Positions 1 through 7,236 of a DNA stretch of 19,364 nucleotides are shown here, piece after piece. A program made the position numbers and the translations under genes. The stretch is from an uncultured Coriobacteriaceae bacterium (GTDB lineage Bacteria; Actinomycetota; Coriobacteriia; Coriobacteriales; Eggerthellaceae). The notes under the pieces were generated by a model. It was not told the DNA's origin, did not search any database, and was given only the letters and a program-made list of their open reading frames with translations. The stretch covers positions 1 to 19,364 of the forward strand of contig URRZ01000036.1 in the NCBI GenBank assembly GCA_900550385.1, written 5' to 3'. The stretch's first letter is position 1; each line of letters starts with the position of its first letter.

Positions 1-46
1 GCCATTTGTTCATGGCCGACGCGAGTTTCCGCAGCTCGAGGAAGCG

Positions 47-75
47 AGATAATCCCTATACTGGTTGACTGTCAA
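47..75 (-). promoter_or_regulatory. Possible leftward sigma70-type promoter
   Basis: Read on the minus strand, positions 75-70 are TTGACA, a perfect -35 box. Positions 52-47 are TTATCT, a weak -10, with a 17-nt spacer. It would transcribe off the left edge, toward an ATG at 13-11. The -35 box is also part of a small dyad (TTGACTGTCAA, 65-75), so it could be an operator instead. The rest of 1-227 shows no gene; it holds only the downstream flank of the MFS gene. Confidence 0.3.
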
Positions 76-227
76 ATAAGGAAAAGGGAAGGTTTGCGCA
101 ACGGCGGGAATCCGCCTGTTTTCCAGCCGTTTTCCGATCGTTACCCGGCTCGGACGGCCATCTTGCCCGGCCCGTTGCCGCGCGTCGGCGGCCCGCTGCG
201 CCAGGCGGCAGCGGGCCGAACGGGCCG

Positions 228-2207
228 TTACTCCGCGTCGGCCTGCGCCAGCTTCGCCTGCGCCGCCTCCGCGCGCTTGCGCTCGTCGATGGCGATCTCG
301 CGATCCAGGTCCTTGTCGTCGCGGCCTTCCAGGTAGGTCTTCATCGAGTAGAGCGTGATGTCGGAACGGTTGATCACGCCGATGATGCGGTCGTCGTGCA
401 GCACGGGGATCTTCTTCAGGTGGTTCTTGCTCAGGATGCGGCACACCTGCGGCAGCGTGGTGTACAGGTCGACGCCGATGACGCCCTTCGTGCCGATGTC
501 GCGGATGTTCATCTGCATGAGCTTGGCGAGCTTCTCGTCGTAGGTCTCCTCGTCGGCGCGGATCTGCATGATCATCACGACGGGGTCGGTGTAGGCGTTG
601 GACTGCGCGGAAAGCAGGCGCATGATGTCGCCGTCGGACACGAACCCGACCGCGCGGCCGTCGGCATCCACCACCGGTGCGCCGCTGATGCCGTGCTCCA
701 CGAACAGCTTCATGGCGTCCACGACGGTGGCGTCGGGGGAGAGGCTGTACACGTCGCGCTTCATGATCTTCTCGATCATCGTGCGCTGCTTGCCCTCGGG
801 GTCGACGTCCTTGGCCTCGTTGGGCGTGTTCTTCACGAACGCGATGGTCAGGCCGAGCGCGATGGCGGAAAGCACCACGGCTGCGGCGAAGGCGGCGTTC
901 ACGCCCAGGATGCCCGCCTCGACCGCGCCCATCGTCCCCGACGCGGAGCCGGTGACGAACGTGTCGATGGACACCAGCAGCGCCGTGCCCAGCGAGCCGG
1001 ACACTTGGCGCAGCGTGTTGTTCACCGAGGTGCCGTGGTTGAGCACCTTGTTGTCCAGCGCGTTCATGGCCCAGGTGGTGATGGGCATGTTGATCAGCGA
1101 CATCGAGAACATGCGGATGGCGTAGATGATGGTGAGCCACACGACGTCGGTGGTGCTGGTGAGCGTGGCGAACCCGACGGTCGAGACGGTGAGGATCGCG
1201 AGGCCGGTGATGCTCAGCACGCGCGGGCCGTACTTGTCGAACAGGCGGCCGGCGAACGGGTTCATGATGCCCATGAGGATGGCGCCGGGCATGATGACCA
1301 GGCCGGACACCGTTGCCGAGTAACCCATGTAGCTTTGCAGGTAGATGGGCATCAGCACGCCGGCGGCCAGAAGCGAGGCCTGCACGATCATGCCGATGGC
1401 GGTGCCGATGAGGAAGCGGCGGTTTGCCAGCACGCGCACGTTCAGCATCGGCTGCTCCATCTTCAGCTGGCGGCGGAAGAACAGCACCAGCACGACGATG
1501 CCCACCAGCGTGATGATGCCGTCGGCGACGTTGAGCCCCACCGAGCCGATGGTGGAGAAGCCGTACAGCAGCGCGCCGAAGCCGACGGTGGACATGATGA
1601 CGGAGACCTTGTCGAGCTGCGCGGCGGGGTTGAGGGGCTCGGCCTTCTTGAGCGCGAAGCAGCTGATCAGGATGACGAGGGCGATGAGGATGGCGATGGC
1701 GTAGAACATGATGCGCCATCCGTAGCCGTCGATGACCAGGCCGGCGACGCTGGGGCCGATGGCGGGGGCGAACGCGATGACGATGCCGAAGATGCCCATG
1801 GCCGACCCGCGGCGCTCCACGGGGAACGTGAGCATCAGCACCGTCATGACCATCGGCATGAGGATGCCCGCGCCCGCCGCCTGCAGCAGGCGGCCGACCA
1901 GCAGCACGGCGAAGTTGGGGGCGATGCCCGCCATGAGGCTGCCCAGGGCGAAGATGCTCATCGAGATGATGTAGAGGATCTTGGTGGAGTGCTTGTCGGT
2001 GAGGTAGGCGGTGACGGGGATCATGATGGCGTTCACCAGCGTGAAGCCGGTGGTGAGCCACTGGACCGTGGACGCGTCGATGCCCATCTCCAGCATGATG
2101 GACGGCTGGGCGGGCGTGACCACCGTCTGGTTGAGCACCGTCACGAACGTGCCGAACACCATGATGACCAGCATCACGATCTGCTGTTTCGTCAAGCCGA
2201 ATGCCAT
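228..2207 (-). CDS. DHA2-type MFS multidrug exporter with C-terminal CBS pair
   Basis: This 659-aa protein is a probable proton-coupled exporter in the cytoplasmic membrane. Residues 1-460 are rich in hydrophobic helices and look like the 14-helix DHA2 (EmrB/QacA) group: LNQTVVTPAQPSI in helix 1, a loop LTDKHSTK near 69-76, and GPSVAG near 151-156. After a short linker, residues about 479-533 and 566-620 form two CBS units (SPDATVVDAM, GAPVVDADG, then PQVCRIL, KKIPVLHDDRIIGVI), followed by a charged helical tail. CBS pairs usually bind adenine nucleotides, so transport may respond to energy state; that is inference. I chose the ATG at 2207 because AAGGGGG lies just upstream; the frame is open further, but those residues look non-coding. 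The gene is divergent from a TetR gene, a usual arrangement for regulated efflux. The drug or metabolite exported cannot be read from the sequence. Confidence 0.88.
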   Translation of the reverse strand: MAFGLTKQQIVMLVIMVFGTFVTVLNQTVVTPAQPSIMLEMGIDASTVQWLTTGFTLVNAIMIPVTAYLTDKHSTKILYIISMSIFALGSLMAGIAPNFAVLLVGRLLQAAGAGILMPMVMTVLMLTFPVERRGSAMGIFGIVIAFAPAIGPSVAGLVIDGYGWRIMFYAIAILIALVILISCFALKKAEPLNPAAQLDKVSVIMSTVGFGALLYGFSTIGSVGLNVADGIITLVGIVVLVLFFRRQLKMEQPMLNVRVLANRRFLIGTAIGMIVQASLLAAGVLMPIYLQSYMGYSATVSGLVIMPGAILMGIMNPFAGRLFDKYGPRVLSITGLAILTVSTVGFATLTSTTDVVWLTIIYAIRMFSMSLINMPITTWAMNALDNKVLNHGTSVNNTLRQVSGSLGTALLVSIDTFVTGSASGTMGAVEAGILGVNAAFAAAVVLSAIALGLTIAFVKNTPNEAKDVDPEGKQRTMIEKIMKRDVYSLSPDATVVDAMKLFVEHGISGAPVVDADGRAVGFVSDGDIMRLLSAQSNAYTDPVVMIMQIRADEETYDEKLAKLMQMNIRDIGTKGVIGVDLYTTLPQVCRILSKNHLKKIPVLHDDRIIGVINRSDITLYSMKTYLEGRDDKDLDREIAIDERKRAEAAQAKLAQADAE

Positions 2208-2491
2208 GCGATCCCCCTTCGCCCGCATTCCGCAGCGTGTCTGAAGCGCATGCGGAGCGCCCGTCGCGATGGCGGTCCTCGGCATCGGATCCGCCGCGCG
2301 GCGAGCGCTGTCAGTTGCTTGTAGATTTATTGCACCGAGTATAAATATCAATTTGGTAAATGAGAATCCCCGGTAGAAATAATTATGATAATGTGCACAA
2401 ACGAAGGCATGAGCGGTCGGGGTCGCGCCCGGCGCGCGGACGCCGGACGTGGAGGCAATCGGGAACAGCGAATCGGGAAGGACCTGCCATC
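2208..2491. promoter_or_regulatory. Divergent promoter/operator region between MFS exporter and TetR
   Basis: This gap separates the exporter from the divergent TetR gene. Positions 2320-2406 are strikingly AT-rich against GC-rich surroundings. On the minus strand TTGATA (2351-2346) and ATAAAT (2330-2325), 15 nt apart, could form the exporter promoter. On the plus strand TATGATAAT near 2384-2392 is a possible -10 for the TetR gene. No long perfect operator palindrome is evident, so the exact site of TetR binding is not identified. Confidence 0.35.
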
Positions 2492-3112
2492 GTGAAAGAC
2501 GCGGAGCCGTTGGGATTGCGCGAGCGGAAGAAGCAGAAGGCCCGCACCGCCATCGAGAAGGCGGCACTGGAGCTGGTGCTCGAGCACGGCTATGACGGCA
2601 CCACCGTGGAGGACATCTGCGAGCGCGCCGAGGTTTCCAAGAAGACCTTCTTCAACTACTTCCCCTCGAAGGCCGCGGTGGTAACCGGCCGCGTGAGCGA
2701 TTTCCCCGACGCGGACCAGCTCGTGGCGATGATGGAAGCGCACGGCGAGATGTGCTACCTGGACGTGCTGGTGAACATGATCAGCGCCGACTACACGGTG
2801 CGCGAGGGCGACGAGCTGTCCGATTTGCGGTTCAAGATGCTCCGCAGGATGCCGCAGCTGTTCTTCCGGGGGCAGCGCGACCTGTTGAACGTCCAGAAAG
2901 CGGTCACCGAGGCGGTGGGCGCCTACTTGGAGGCCCATCCCGAACGCCGCCTGATGGACGACCATTCCACCAGCTACGAGGCGCTGGTCGCATCGTCGTC
3001 GGTGACGGCGCTGGTGCGCACGCGCTCGATGCAGCACGTGTTCTACGACGAGCCTGCAACGGCCGAGGACACGCGGCGGATGCTGGCCGGCTACCTGTCC
3101 AGGGAGGCCTAG
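2492..3112 (+). CDS. TetR/AcrR family transcriptional regulator (divergent from MFS exporter)
   Basis: This 206-aa protein is a one-component DNA-binding regulator. The N-terminal helix-turn-helix spans about residues 37-60, with the family signature TTVEDICERAEVSKKTFFNYF followed by PSKAAVV (positions written with the break; it is one continuous stretch). The remainder is a helical ligand-binding and dimerisation domain without a recognisable subfamily signature. The start is taken as GTG 2492 because AAGGA sits 9 nt upstream and the length then fits the family. An upstream in-frame start exists at 2360, but it adds 44 Arg-rich, low-complexity residues. The gene is divergent from the MFS-CBS exporter and probably represses it; the effector is unknown. 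Its TAG stop overlaps the stop of the converging second TetR gene. Confidence 0.85.
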   Translation: MKDAEPLGLRERKKQKARTAIEKAALELVLEHGYDGTTVEDICERAEVSKKTFFNYFPSKAAVVTGRVSDFPDADQLVAMMEAHGEMCYLDVLVNMISADYTVREGDELSDLRFKMLRRMPQLFFRGQRDLLNVQKAVTEAVGAYLEAHPERRLMDDHSTSYEALVASSSVTALVRTRSMQHVFYDEPATAEDTRRMLAGYLSREA

Positions 3113-3771
3113 CGGCGCACGTAGCGGTTGATGGGGTGGGCCTGGATCAGCTCGCAGAGCGACTCCTGCAGCGCGTTGCCGAAGGGGTTCATGCGCTCGT
3201 CGAGCAGCTGCTCCTGGATGCGCGGGTTCTGCAGGAAGAACTCCACGATCGATAGGAGATGCCTCACGCTGAGGGTCGCCACCATGTGCAGCGTCTCGGG
3301 CGGCATGTAGCGTCCGTCGAGGATGAACTTGACGTCCTCGACGAGCATGGGGTAGTACAGGCGCGCCACCGAATCCATGAACTCGGGCTCCATCGAGCTG
3401 AACAGCTTGCGGTAGAAGTCCGAGTCGCGTCCCACGCAGGTCAGCAGCCCTTTGAGGAAAAGGCTCGCGTCGAGCGTGCGCGCGCCGATCTCGACGTGGC
3501 TGTAGAACGCCATCTTCTGGGGGATGCGCTTGCTGAACGGCGCGCTGACGAGCTGGTCGGCGGGCAGCAGCGCCTCTAGCTCGCGCGCCAGATCGCAGCG
3601 GAAGACCCACAGGGCCGTTTCGTGCTTGCTGGAGAAGTGGTAGTAGTACGTGTTGCGGTTGATGCCCAGCTGCTCGATGAGGTCGGCGATGCGCACGCGC
3701 GAAAGCGACGTCTTGCGCACGGCATCGGTGAACGCGTCGGCGATGAGCTGCCGAGTGTCGCGTTTCGCCAT
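3109..3771 (-). CDS. TetR family transcriptional regulator (DhaS/TetR_C_33-like)
   Basis: This 220-aa protein has a TetR helix-turn-helix at about residues 25-48 (VRIADLIEQLGINRNTYYYH, then FSSKHE). The C-terminal half is helical with FLKGLLTCVGRDSDFYRKLF, reminiscent of the regulators that resemble DhaS. The start is ATG 3771, with GGAGG five bases upstream; a GTG at 3789 in the same frame is a weaker alternative. It converges on the other TetR gene, sharing the four bases CTAG (3109-3112) as overlapping stops. Upstream lies the hydrolase unit on the opposite strand, so it may control that unit, itself, or the exporter; the sequence does not decide. Effector unknown. Confidence 0.83.
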   Translation of the reverse strand: MAKRDTRQLIADAFTDAVRKTSLSRVRIADLIEQLGINRNTYYYHFSSKHETALWVFRCDLARELEALLPADQLVSAPFSKRIPQKMAFYSHVEIGARTLDASLFLKGLLTCVGRDSDFYRKLFSSMEPEFMDSVARLYYPMLVEDVKFILDGRYMPPETLHMVATLSVRHLLSIVEFFLQNPRIQEQLLDERMNPFGNALQESLCELIQAHPINRYVRR

Positions 3772-4158
3772 AGGCACCTCCGGCTCCACGGTTTTTTTGG
3801 GTATATTCTCATTCTATCTATTTTTCACGTCCAGACTCACGCCATCGCGGGTAAAGCGCGAGAGTTCCAGAATCCGATGCAGAAGCGCTGGAAATAGCGC
3901 CGGCGTGTTGTATCGCTTTGTATTGGACTGCAGCACAAACCATCCCCGGCAAAATATCGGCGGGCCTCCGGGCCTTTTGGACTGCCGAACATAGAGGCTG
4001 CGAGGTGAGGTCCCTATCCTGTAGTGCGTCCGAAAACCGCCCGCGCCCGTGCAGCCTGCACGGGCGCGGGCTTTCCGCCGGGAGGCCGCGCCCATTGCCG
4101 CGCGTCGCCTTCCGGCCGCGAAAGTCCAGATGGAAAGCCGAGAAGAGAAGGAGACGTC
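3772..4158. other. Non-coding divergent region between TetR and hydrolase genes
   Basis: I see no convincing gene in this 387-base stretch. Its left part (3790-3835) is AT-rich (TATATTCTCATTCTATC) and probably holds the TetR promoter. The right part is the leader of the hydrolase unit. It contains a short GGCC-TCCG-GGCC-TTTT hairpin (about 3964-3979), a sequence CATAGAGGCTGCGAGG (about 3990-4005) resembling the 5' part of a lysine riboswitch, and a 15-bp perfect hairpin (4039-4071). Confidence 0.5.
4039..4071. terminator. Strong 15-bp hairpin in hydrolase leader
   Basis: GCCCGCGCCCGTGCA pairs perfectly with TGCACGGGCGCGGGC around a three-base loop (4054-4056). The plus strand continues with CTTTCC, the minus strand with GGTTTTC. 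It lies 88 bases before the hydrolase start and could act as an attenuator or as a block to read-through. The U-tract is short on both strands, so termination is plausible rather than certain. Confidence 0.5.
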
Positions 4159-5181
4159 GTGACGACGAAGGAAAGCGAGGCGCTGAAGGGCATCATCCCC
4201 ATGATGCGTCGAGGCGTGTCGAAGGCGCTTGCCAAACAACCCCGGACCGGCATCGAGGTCCCGGGGGTGGCGGGAGGCCGCATAACCGACTGGTGGCACA
4301 AGGCGCCCGTTCAGGGCAAGGCGCCCGTGCTGTTCGAGCTGCATGGCGGGGGGTTCGCCTTGGGCGATGCGCGGAAAGGGGATGCGCTGCGGACGTGGAT
4401 GGCGCATCGCTGGGGCGTGCACGTCATCGGCGTGGGGTATCGTCTGGCGCCCGAGGATCCCTGGCCGGCGGCGCTCGACGACGTCGTGGATACGATGCGC
4501 CATTTCGCGCAGCATGCCGACGAATACGGGATGGATCCGGAGCGGTTCCACCTCATCGGCTACAGCGCCGGCGCGAACCTGGCGCTTGCCGCCTGCTTGA
4601 AGCTGCAGCAGCAGGAGGATCCGGGGTTCGCCGTGAAAGCGGTCGCGTTGCATTACCCCTTCCTCGACGCTGCCACCGACCCCTCGACGCTGCCCTCGCG
4701 CAGCGAGGATCTGCCGGTGGAGATGATGGAGGCGTTCAACAGCTGGTACGCCACCGACAACGACCCCCGCAACCCGTTGATATCGCCGCTGTTCGCAACC
4801 GACGACCAGCTGGCGCGGCTGCCGTTCGTGACGCAGTACCCGGCGGTGGGGGACGCCCTGTTCGGCAGCTCCCAACGGTTCGACGAGCGCTTGAAGGCGG
4901 CGGGCGCGCGCTGCGCGTTCCATCCCGTCGAGGGCGTCTACCACGGCTACGCGGAGGACGCGGGGAACCTGGGCGTGTACCGCGCCACCAGCCTGCCCGA
5001 GACCATGGCCGCGCGTCCTGACGGGTTCGCGCAGGTGGCGGCTAATGCGTTCGCCGCGAGCCTCGACGAGATCCTGGGTGCGCCGCTTCACGACGTGCCG
5101 TTCAACCCCGAAACCGCCATCGAGGATGCGCAGCGCTACGCGGCGCAGGCGAAGGAGGCTGCCGATGTGCCCGTGGAATAG
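4159..5181 (+). CDS. Alpha/beta hydrolase, HSL-type carboxylesterase
   Basis: This 340-aa cytoplasmic serine hydrolase belongs to the hormone-sensitive-lipase group. The oxyanion motif HGGG is at residues 62-65 (FELHGGGFALGD), and the nucleophile Ser136 is in GYSAG (134-138). Asp232 (PAVGDALFG) and His262 (EGVYHGY) are the likely remaining triad members. RLAPEDPWPAALDD at 95-108 is the typical segment between them. Such enzymes cleave esters of small or medium acyl groups; the substrate is not evident. The start is GTG 4159, with AAGGAG five bases upstream; a longer frame reaches 4024 but runs through the leader hairpin. The next gene begins inside its last codons, so the two form a unit. There is no signal peptide. 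Confidence 0.85.
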   Translation: MTTKESEALKGIIPMMRRGVSKALAKQPRTGIEVPGVAGGRITDWWHKAPVQGKAPVLFELHGGGFALGDARKGDALRTWMAHRWGVHVIGVGYRLAPEDPWPAALDDVVDTMRHFAQHADEYGMDPERFHLIGYSAGANLALAACLKLQQQEDPGFAVKAVALHYPFLDAATDPSTLPSRSEDLPVEMMEAFNSWYATDNDPRNPLISPLFATDDQLARLPFVTQYPAVGDALFGSSQRFDERLKAAGARCAFHPVEGVYHGYAEDAGNLGVYRATSLPETMAARPDGFAQVAANAFAASLDEILGAPLHDVPFNPETAIEDAQRYAAQAKEAADVPVE

Positions 5182-5596
5182 GATCGTCATCCTGCAGGAC
5201 ATCGTCCTGGCCATCGTCATTAACACGTCGGCGATGCTGCTCACCGGCGCCCAGATCACGTTCCCGACGTGGTACCCGGGCACGTGCTCGGCGTTCGCCA
5301 CCAACATCATCATCCAGCTGATCATCCCCGTGCCGCTGATCGGCCAAACGCTGTCCAAGCCGCTTGCCGCCAGCAAGGCGCGGCCGATCCTCTCGATTTT
5401 CGTGGAGAACCTCATCTACGTGACCTGCATCTCGTTCACCATGGCATGCATCCAAGCGGGCAGCCGCCCCATCGTGGACGTGTGGCTTCAGACTTATGCG
5501 TACCTGGTCGTGATCGGCTACATCACGTCGCTCATCCTGTTCGCCATCGTGAGCGCCTACGAGCGCGGCAAGGGCGGGCAGGCGGAAGCCGCCTAG
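5165..5596 (+). CDS. Small four-helix membrane protein of unknown function
   Basis: This 143-aa protein has four hydrophobic segments at about residues 10-30, 41-62, 76-96 and 107-130, and a short charged tail (YERGKGGQAEAA). The start ATG 5165 has AAGGAGG six bases upstream and overlaps the hydrolase gene by 17 bases, which suggests translational coupling. The layout recalls DUF2798-type small membrane proteins, but I cannot confirm that. It may anchor the hydrolase at the membrane or carry its substrate; both are guesses from the overlap. Confidence 0.75.
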   Translation: MCPWNRIVILQDIVLAIVINTSAMLLTGAQITFPTWYPGTCSAFATNIIIQLIIPVPLIGQTLSKPLAASKARPILSIFVENLIYVTCISFTMACIQAGSRPIVDVWLQTYAYLVVIGYITSLILFAIVSAYERGKGGQAEAA

Positions 5597-5850
5597 CGCG
5601 TTTCCGCTGCGCATCCCGCCGCCATCCCGCTTGCCACGATGGCGCGCGGAAGACGGCGGGAGGCCGCCCTTGCCGTGCGGGGAAACGCCCGCAGTTTGTG
5701 CTGCGTACCAATGCGGGCAGCGGGCTGCGGGGCAACAATACGGGTAGACGCGCGAACCGCATCGCAGCCGAGGCGATCCCCTCCGCTGCGCGACGGAGCG
5801 CCCTGCGCAAGCCGATAGCTCAACGAAGCAAGCAGAAGTAAGGAGTAGTC

Positions 5851-6975
5851 ATGGCAGACGCTTACACCATCCTGACCCTCTCGCCGGGGTCCACGTCCAC
5901 GAAGGTCGCGGTTTTCAAGGGCGCCGAGCAGGTGTTCAAGTCCAACATCAAGCACACCGCCGAGGAGCTGGCGAAGTTCCCGCAGGCCAAGGATCAGCGC
6001 GAGTGGCGCACCCAGTGCATCATGGACGAGCTTTCCGCCCACGGCATGCAGCTGTCCGATATCGATGCGTTCTCCGGCTACTGCGGCGGCATGGGCCCCA
6101 CCGTCGGCGGCATCTTCAAGATCGACGAGAAGGTGTGCGACTTCGTGATCGAGTGCGGCCCCAACCACCCGGCCATCCTGGGCGCGCCGATCCTGTTCGA
6201 CCTGGCGCAGCAGGTGGGCAAGCCCGCCTATGCGGTGAACCAGCCCGACACCGACGAGCTTGAGGACGTCTCGCGCATCACCGGCTACCCGGGCGTGTAC
6301 CGCAAGAGCCACGTGCACTGCCTGAACCAGAAGGAGACGGCGATGCGTTGCGCGGCGGAGCTGGGCAAGAAGTACGAGGAAGTCAACGTCATCGTGGCGC
6401 ATGTGGGCGGCGGCCTGTCCGTGGCGGCGCACAACCACGGCCGCATGATCGACACCAACGACGTGCTGGAGGGCTCCGGCCCCTTCGCCCCGAACCGCTC
6501 GGGCGACGTGCCGCTGAAGCCGGTCGTGAAGCTGTGCTTCAACGGCGAGCATGACAAGAAGGAGATCGACGGCGTGATCGGCAAGACCGGCGGCCTGAAG
6601 GGCCTGCTGGGCACCGACGACGCCATGGAGATCGACAAGCGCATCGAGGCCGGCGACGAGTGGGCCAAGATCGTCTACGAGGCCATGGCCTACCAGGTGT
6701 CCAAGGCCATCGGCGGCTTCGCCGCAGCGCTGAAGGGCAAGGTGGACGGCATCGTGCTGACCGGCGGCGTGAGCAACGACAAGTACTTCACCGACTACAT
6801 CTCCGAGCGCGTCAGCTGGATCGCCCCCATCAAGATCTACGGCGGCGACTTCGAGATGGAGGGCTGCGCTGCGGGCGCCGTCCGCGCCCTGACCGGCGTC
6901 GAGGACGTCATGACCTTCACCGGCGAGCCGTCTTGGAAGGGCTTCACCTGCGAAGGCGCCATCCCCGAGGCGTAA
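5851..6975 (+). CDS. buk: Butyrate kinase
   Basis: This 374-aa cytoplasmic enzyme of the acetokinase/ASKHA family interconverts butyrate plus ATP and butyryl phosphate plus ADP (EC 2.7.2.7). The phosphate-1 loop SPGSTSTK is at residues 11-18, and the phosphate-2 region VAHVGGGLSVAAHNHGRMID is near 182-201. LEGSGPFAPNRSGDVPL (206-222) and LTGGVSND near 303-310 (adenosine-site type) are also characteristic of butyrate rather than acetate kinases. Length fits the family (about 355-375). ATG 5851 has AAGGAG five bases upstream. The usual partner phosphate butyryltransferase is not in the window, so this copy stands alone. It may work on other branched or short acids; in context it could supply or drain acyl groups for the CoA-transferases downstream, but that link is speculative. 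Confidence 0.93.
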   Translation: MADAYTILTLSPGSTSTKVAVFKGAEQVFKSNIKHTAEELAKFPQAKDQREWRTQCIMDELSAHGMQLSDIDAFSGYCGGMGPTVGGIFKIDEKVCDFVIECGPNHPAILGAPILFDLAQQVGKPAYAVNQPDTDELEDVSRITGYPGVYRKSHVHCLNQKETAMRCAAELGKKYEEVNVIVAHVGGGLSVAAHNHGRMIDTNDVLEGSGPFAPNRSGDVPLKPVVKLCFNGEHDKKEIDGVIGKTGGLKGLLGTDDAMEIDKRIEAGDEWAKIVYEAMAYQVSKAIGGFAAALKGKVDGIVLTGGVSNDKYFTDYISERVSWIAPIKIYGGDFEMEGCAAGAVRALTGVEDVMTFTGEPSWKGFTCEGAIPEA

Positions 6976-6987
6976 GCCGAAAAAGGC

Positions 6988-7020
6988 GATGTGAAAAAGG
7001 GACAGTCACTTTTTCACATT
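6988..7020. repeat. Perfect hairpin, REP-like or terminator, after buk
   Basis: ATGTGAAAAAG (6989-6999) pairs perfectly with CTTTTTCACAT (7009-7019) around the loop GGACAGTCA, with a G-U pair extending it. It starts 13 bases after the buk stop. A-rich and T-rich arms would allow termination in either direction. From memory, palindromes of the type GTGAAAAAG...CTTTTTCAC with a GACAGTCA core recur in many genomes as REP-like elements, so it could be one copy of a dispersed repeat. Confidence 0.55.
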
Positions 7021-7026
7021 CGAATG

Positions 7027-7072
7027 CGGCCCGCCGTCCGGCAGCGAAAGCCGGGCGGCGGGCCGGGATTTT
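7027..7072 (+). terminator. Rho-independent terminator of buk
   Basis: A 16-bp GC-rich stem (left arm 7027-7042, right arm 7050-7065, one G-U pair, loop AGCGAAA) is followed by GGATTTT. It is the second hairpin downstream of buk and the best terminator candidate for it. Confidence 0.65.
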
Positions 7073-7086
7073 GAGGCGGGTGGGGC

Positions 7087-7109
7087 GGGGGGGGGGGGGG
7101 GGGGGGGGG
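7087..7109. repeat. G23 homopolymer with neighbouring C tracts
   Basis: There are twenty-three consecutive G, preceded by GGGTGGGGC. Runs of nine and five C follow about 26 bases later (7136-7144, 7147-7151). It lies between the converging buk and CoA-transferase B genes, so no coding frame is affected. A tract this long is unusual and may be a read or assembly artefact; if real, it could fold as a G-quadruplex or pair with the C tracts. Confidence 0.9.
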
Positions 7110-7236
7110 CTTGGGTGTCGGCTTTTGGTTCCTCACCCCCCCCCAACCCCCGTCCCAGTTGTTTCCCGTTGCGAATGGTGCGGCGGACATGGCGCCGCCG
7201 CACCTCAGCGAAACGTCGAAGTACTGAACCGATTCC

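Noticed and set aside
189..218. 11-bp GC hairpin after the MFS-CBS stop as an intrinsic terminator
   Set aside because: The stem is perfect, but no T-run follows on the minus strand, and the area is so GC-rich that such stems arise easily.
10..2061. Long minus-strand open frame of 683 codons in another frame of the MFS gene
   Set aside because: Its translation is almost all His, Arg, Pro, Gly and Ala, as expected for a shadow of a GC-rich gene. The frame at 228-2207 has clear membrane helices and CBS motifs.
396..2324. Plus-strand open frame of 642 codons opposite the MFS gene
   Set aside because: His/Asp/Gly-rich low-complexity translation without domains; antisense shadow of the exporter gene.
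3985..4025. T-box leader (GAGGTGAGGTCCC resembling the antiterminator core)
   Set aside because: The conserved GGGTGGNACCGCG-type core is absent and the downstream gene is not an amino-acid or tRNA-synthetase gene.
3814..5415. Minus-strand open frame of 533 codons opposite the hydrolase
   Set aside because: No recognisable domain, Arg/His-rich, and it covers the hydrolase, whose active-site motifs are clear on the plus strand.
7076..7151. CRISPR array or tandem repeat
   Set aside because: It is only homopolymer G and C runs; there is no repeat-spacer periodicity here or elsewhere in the window.
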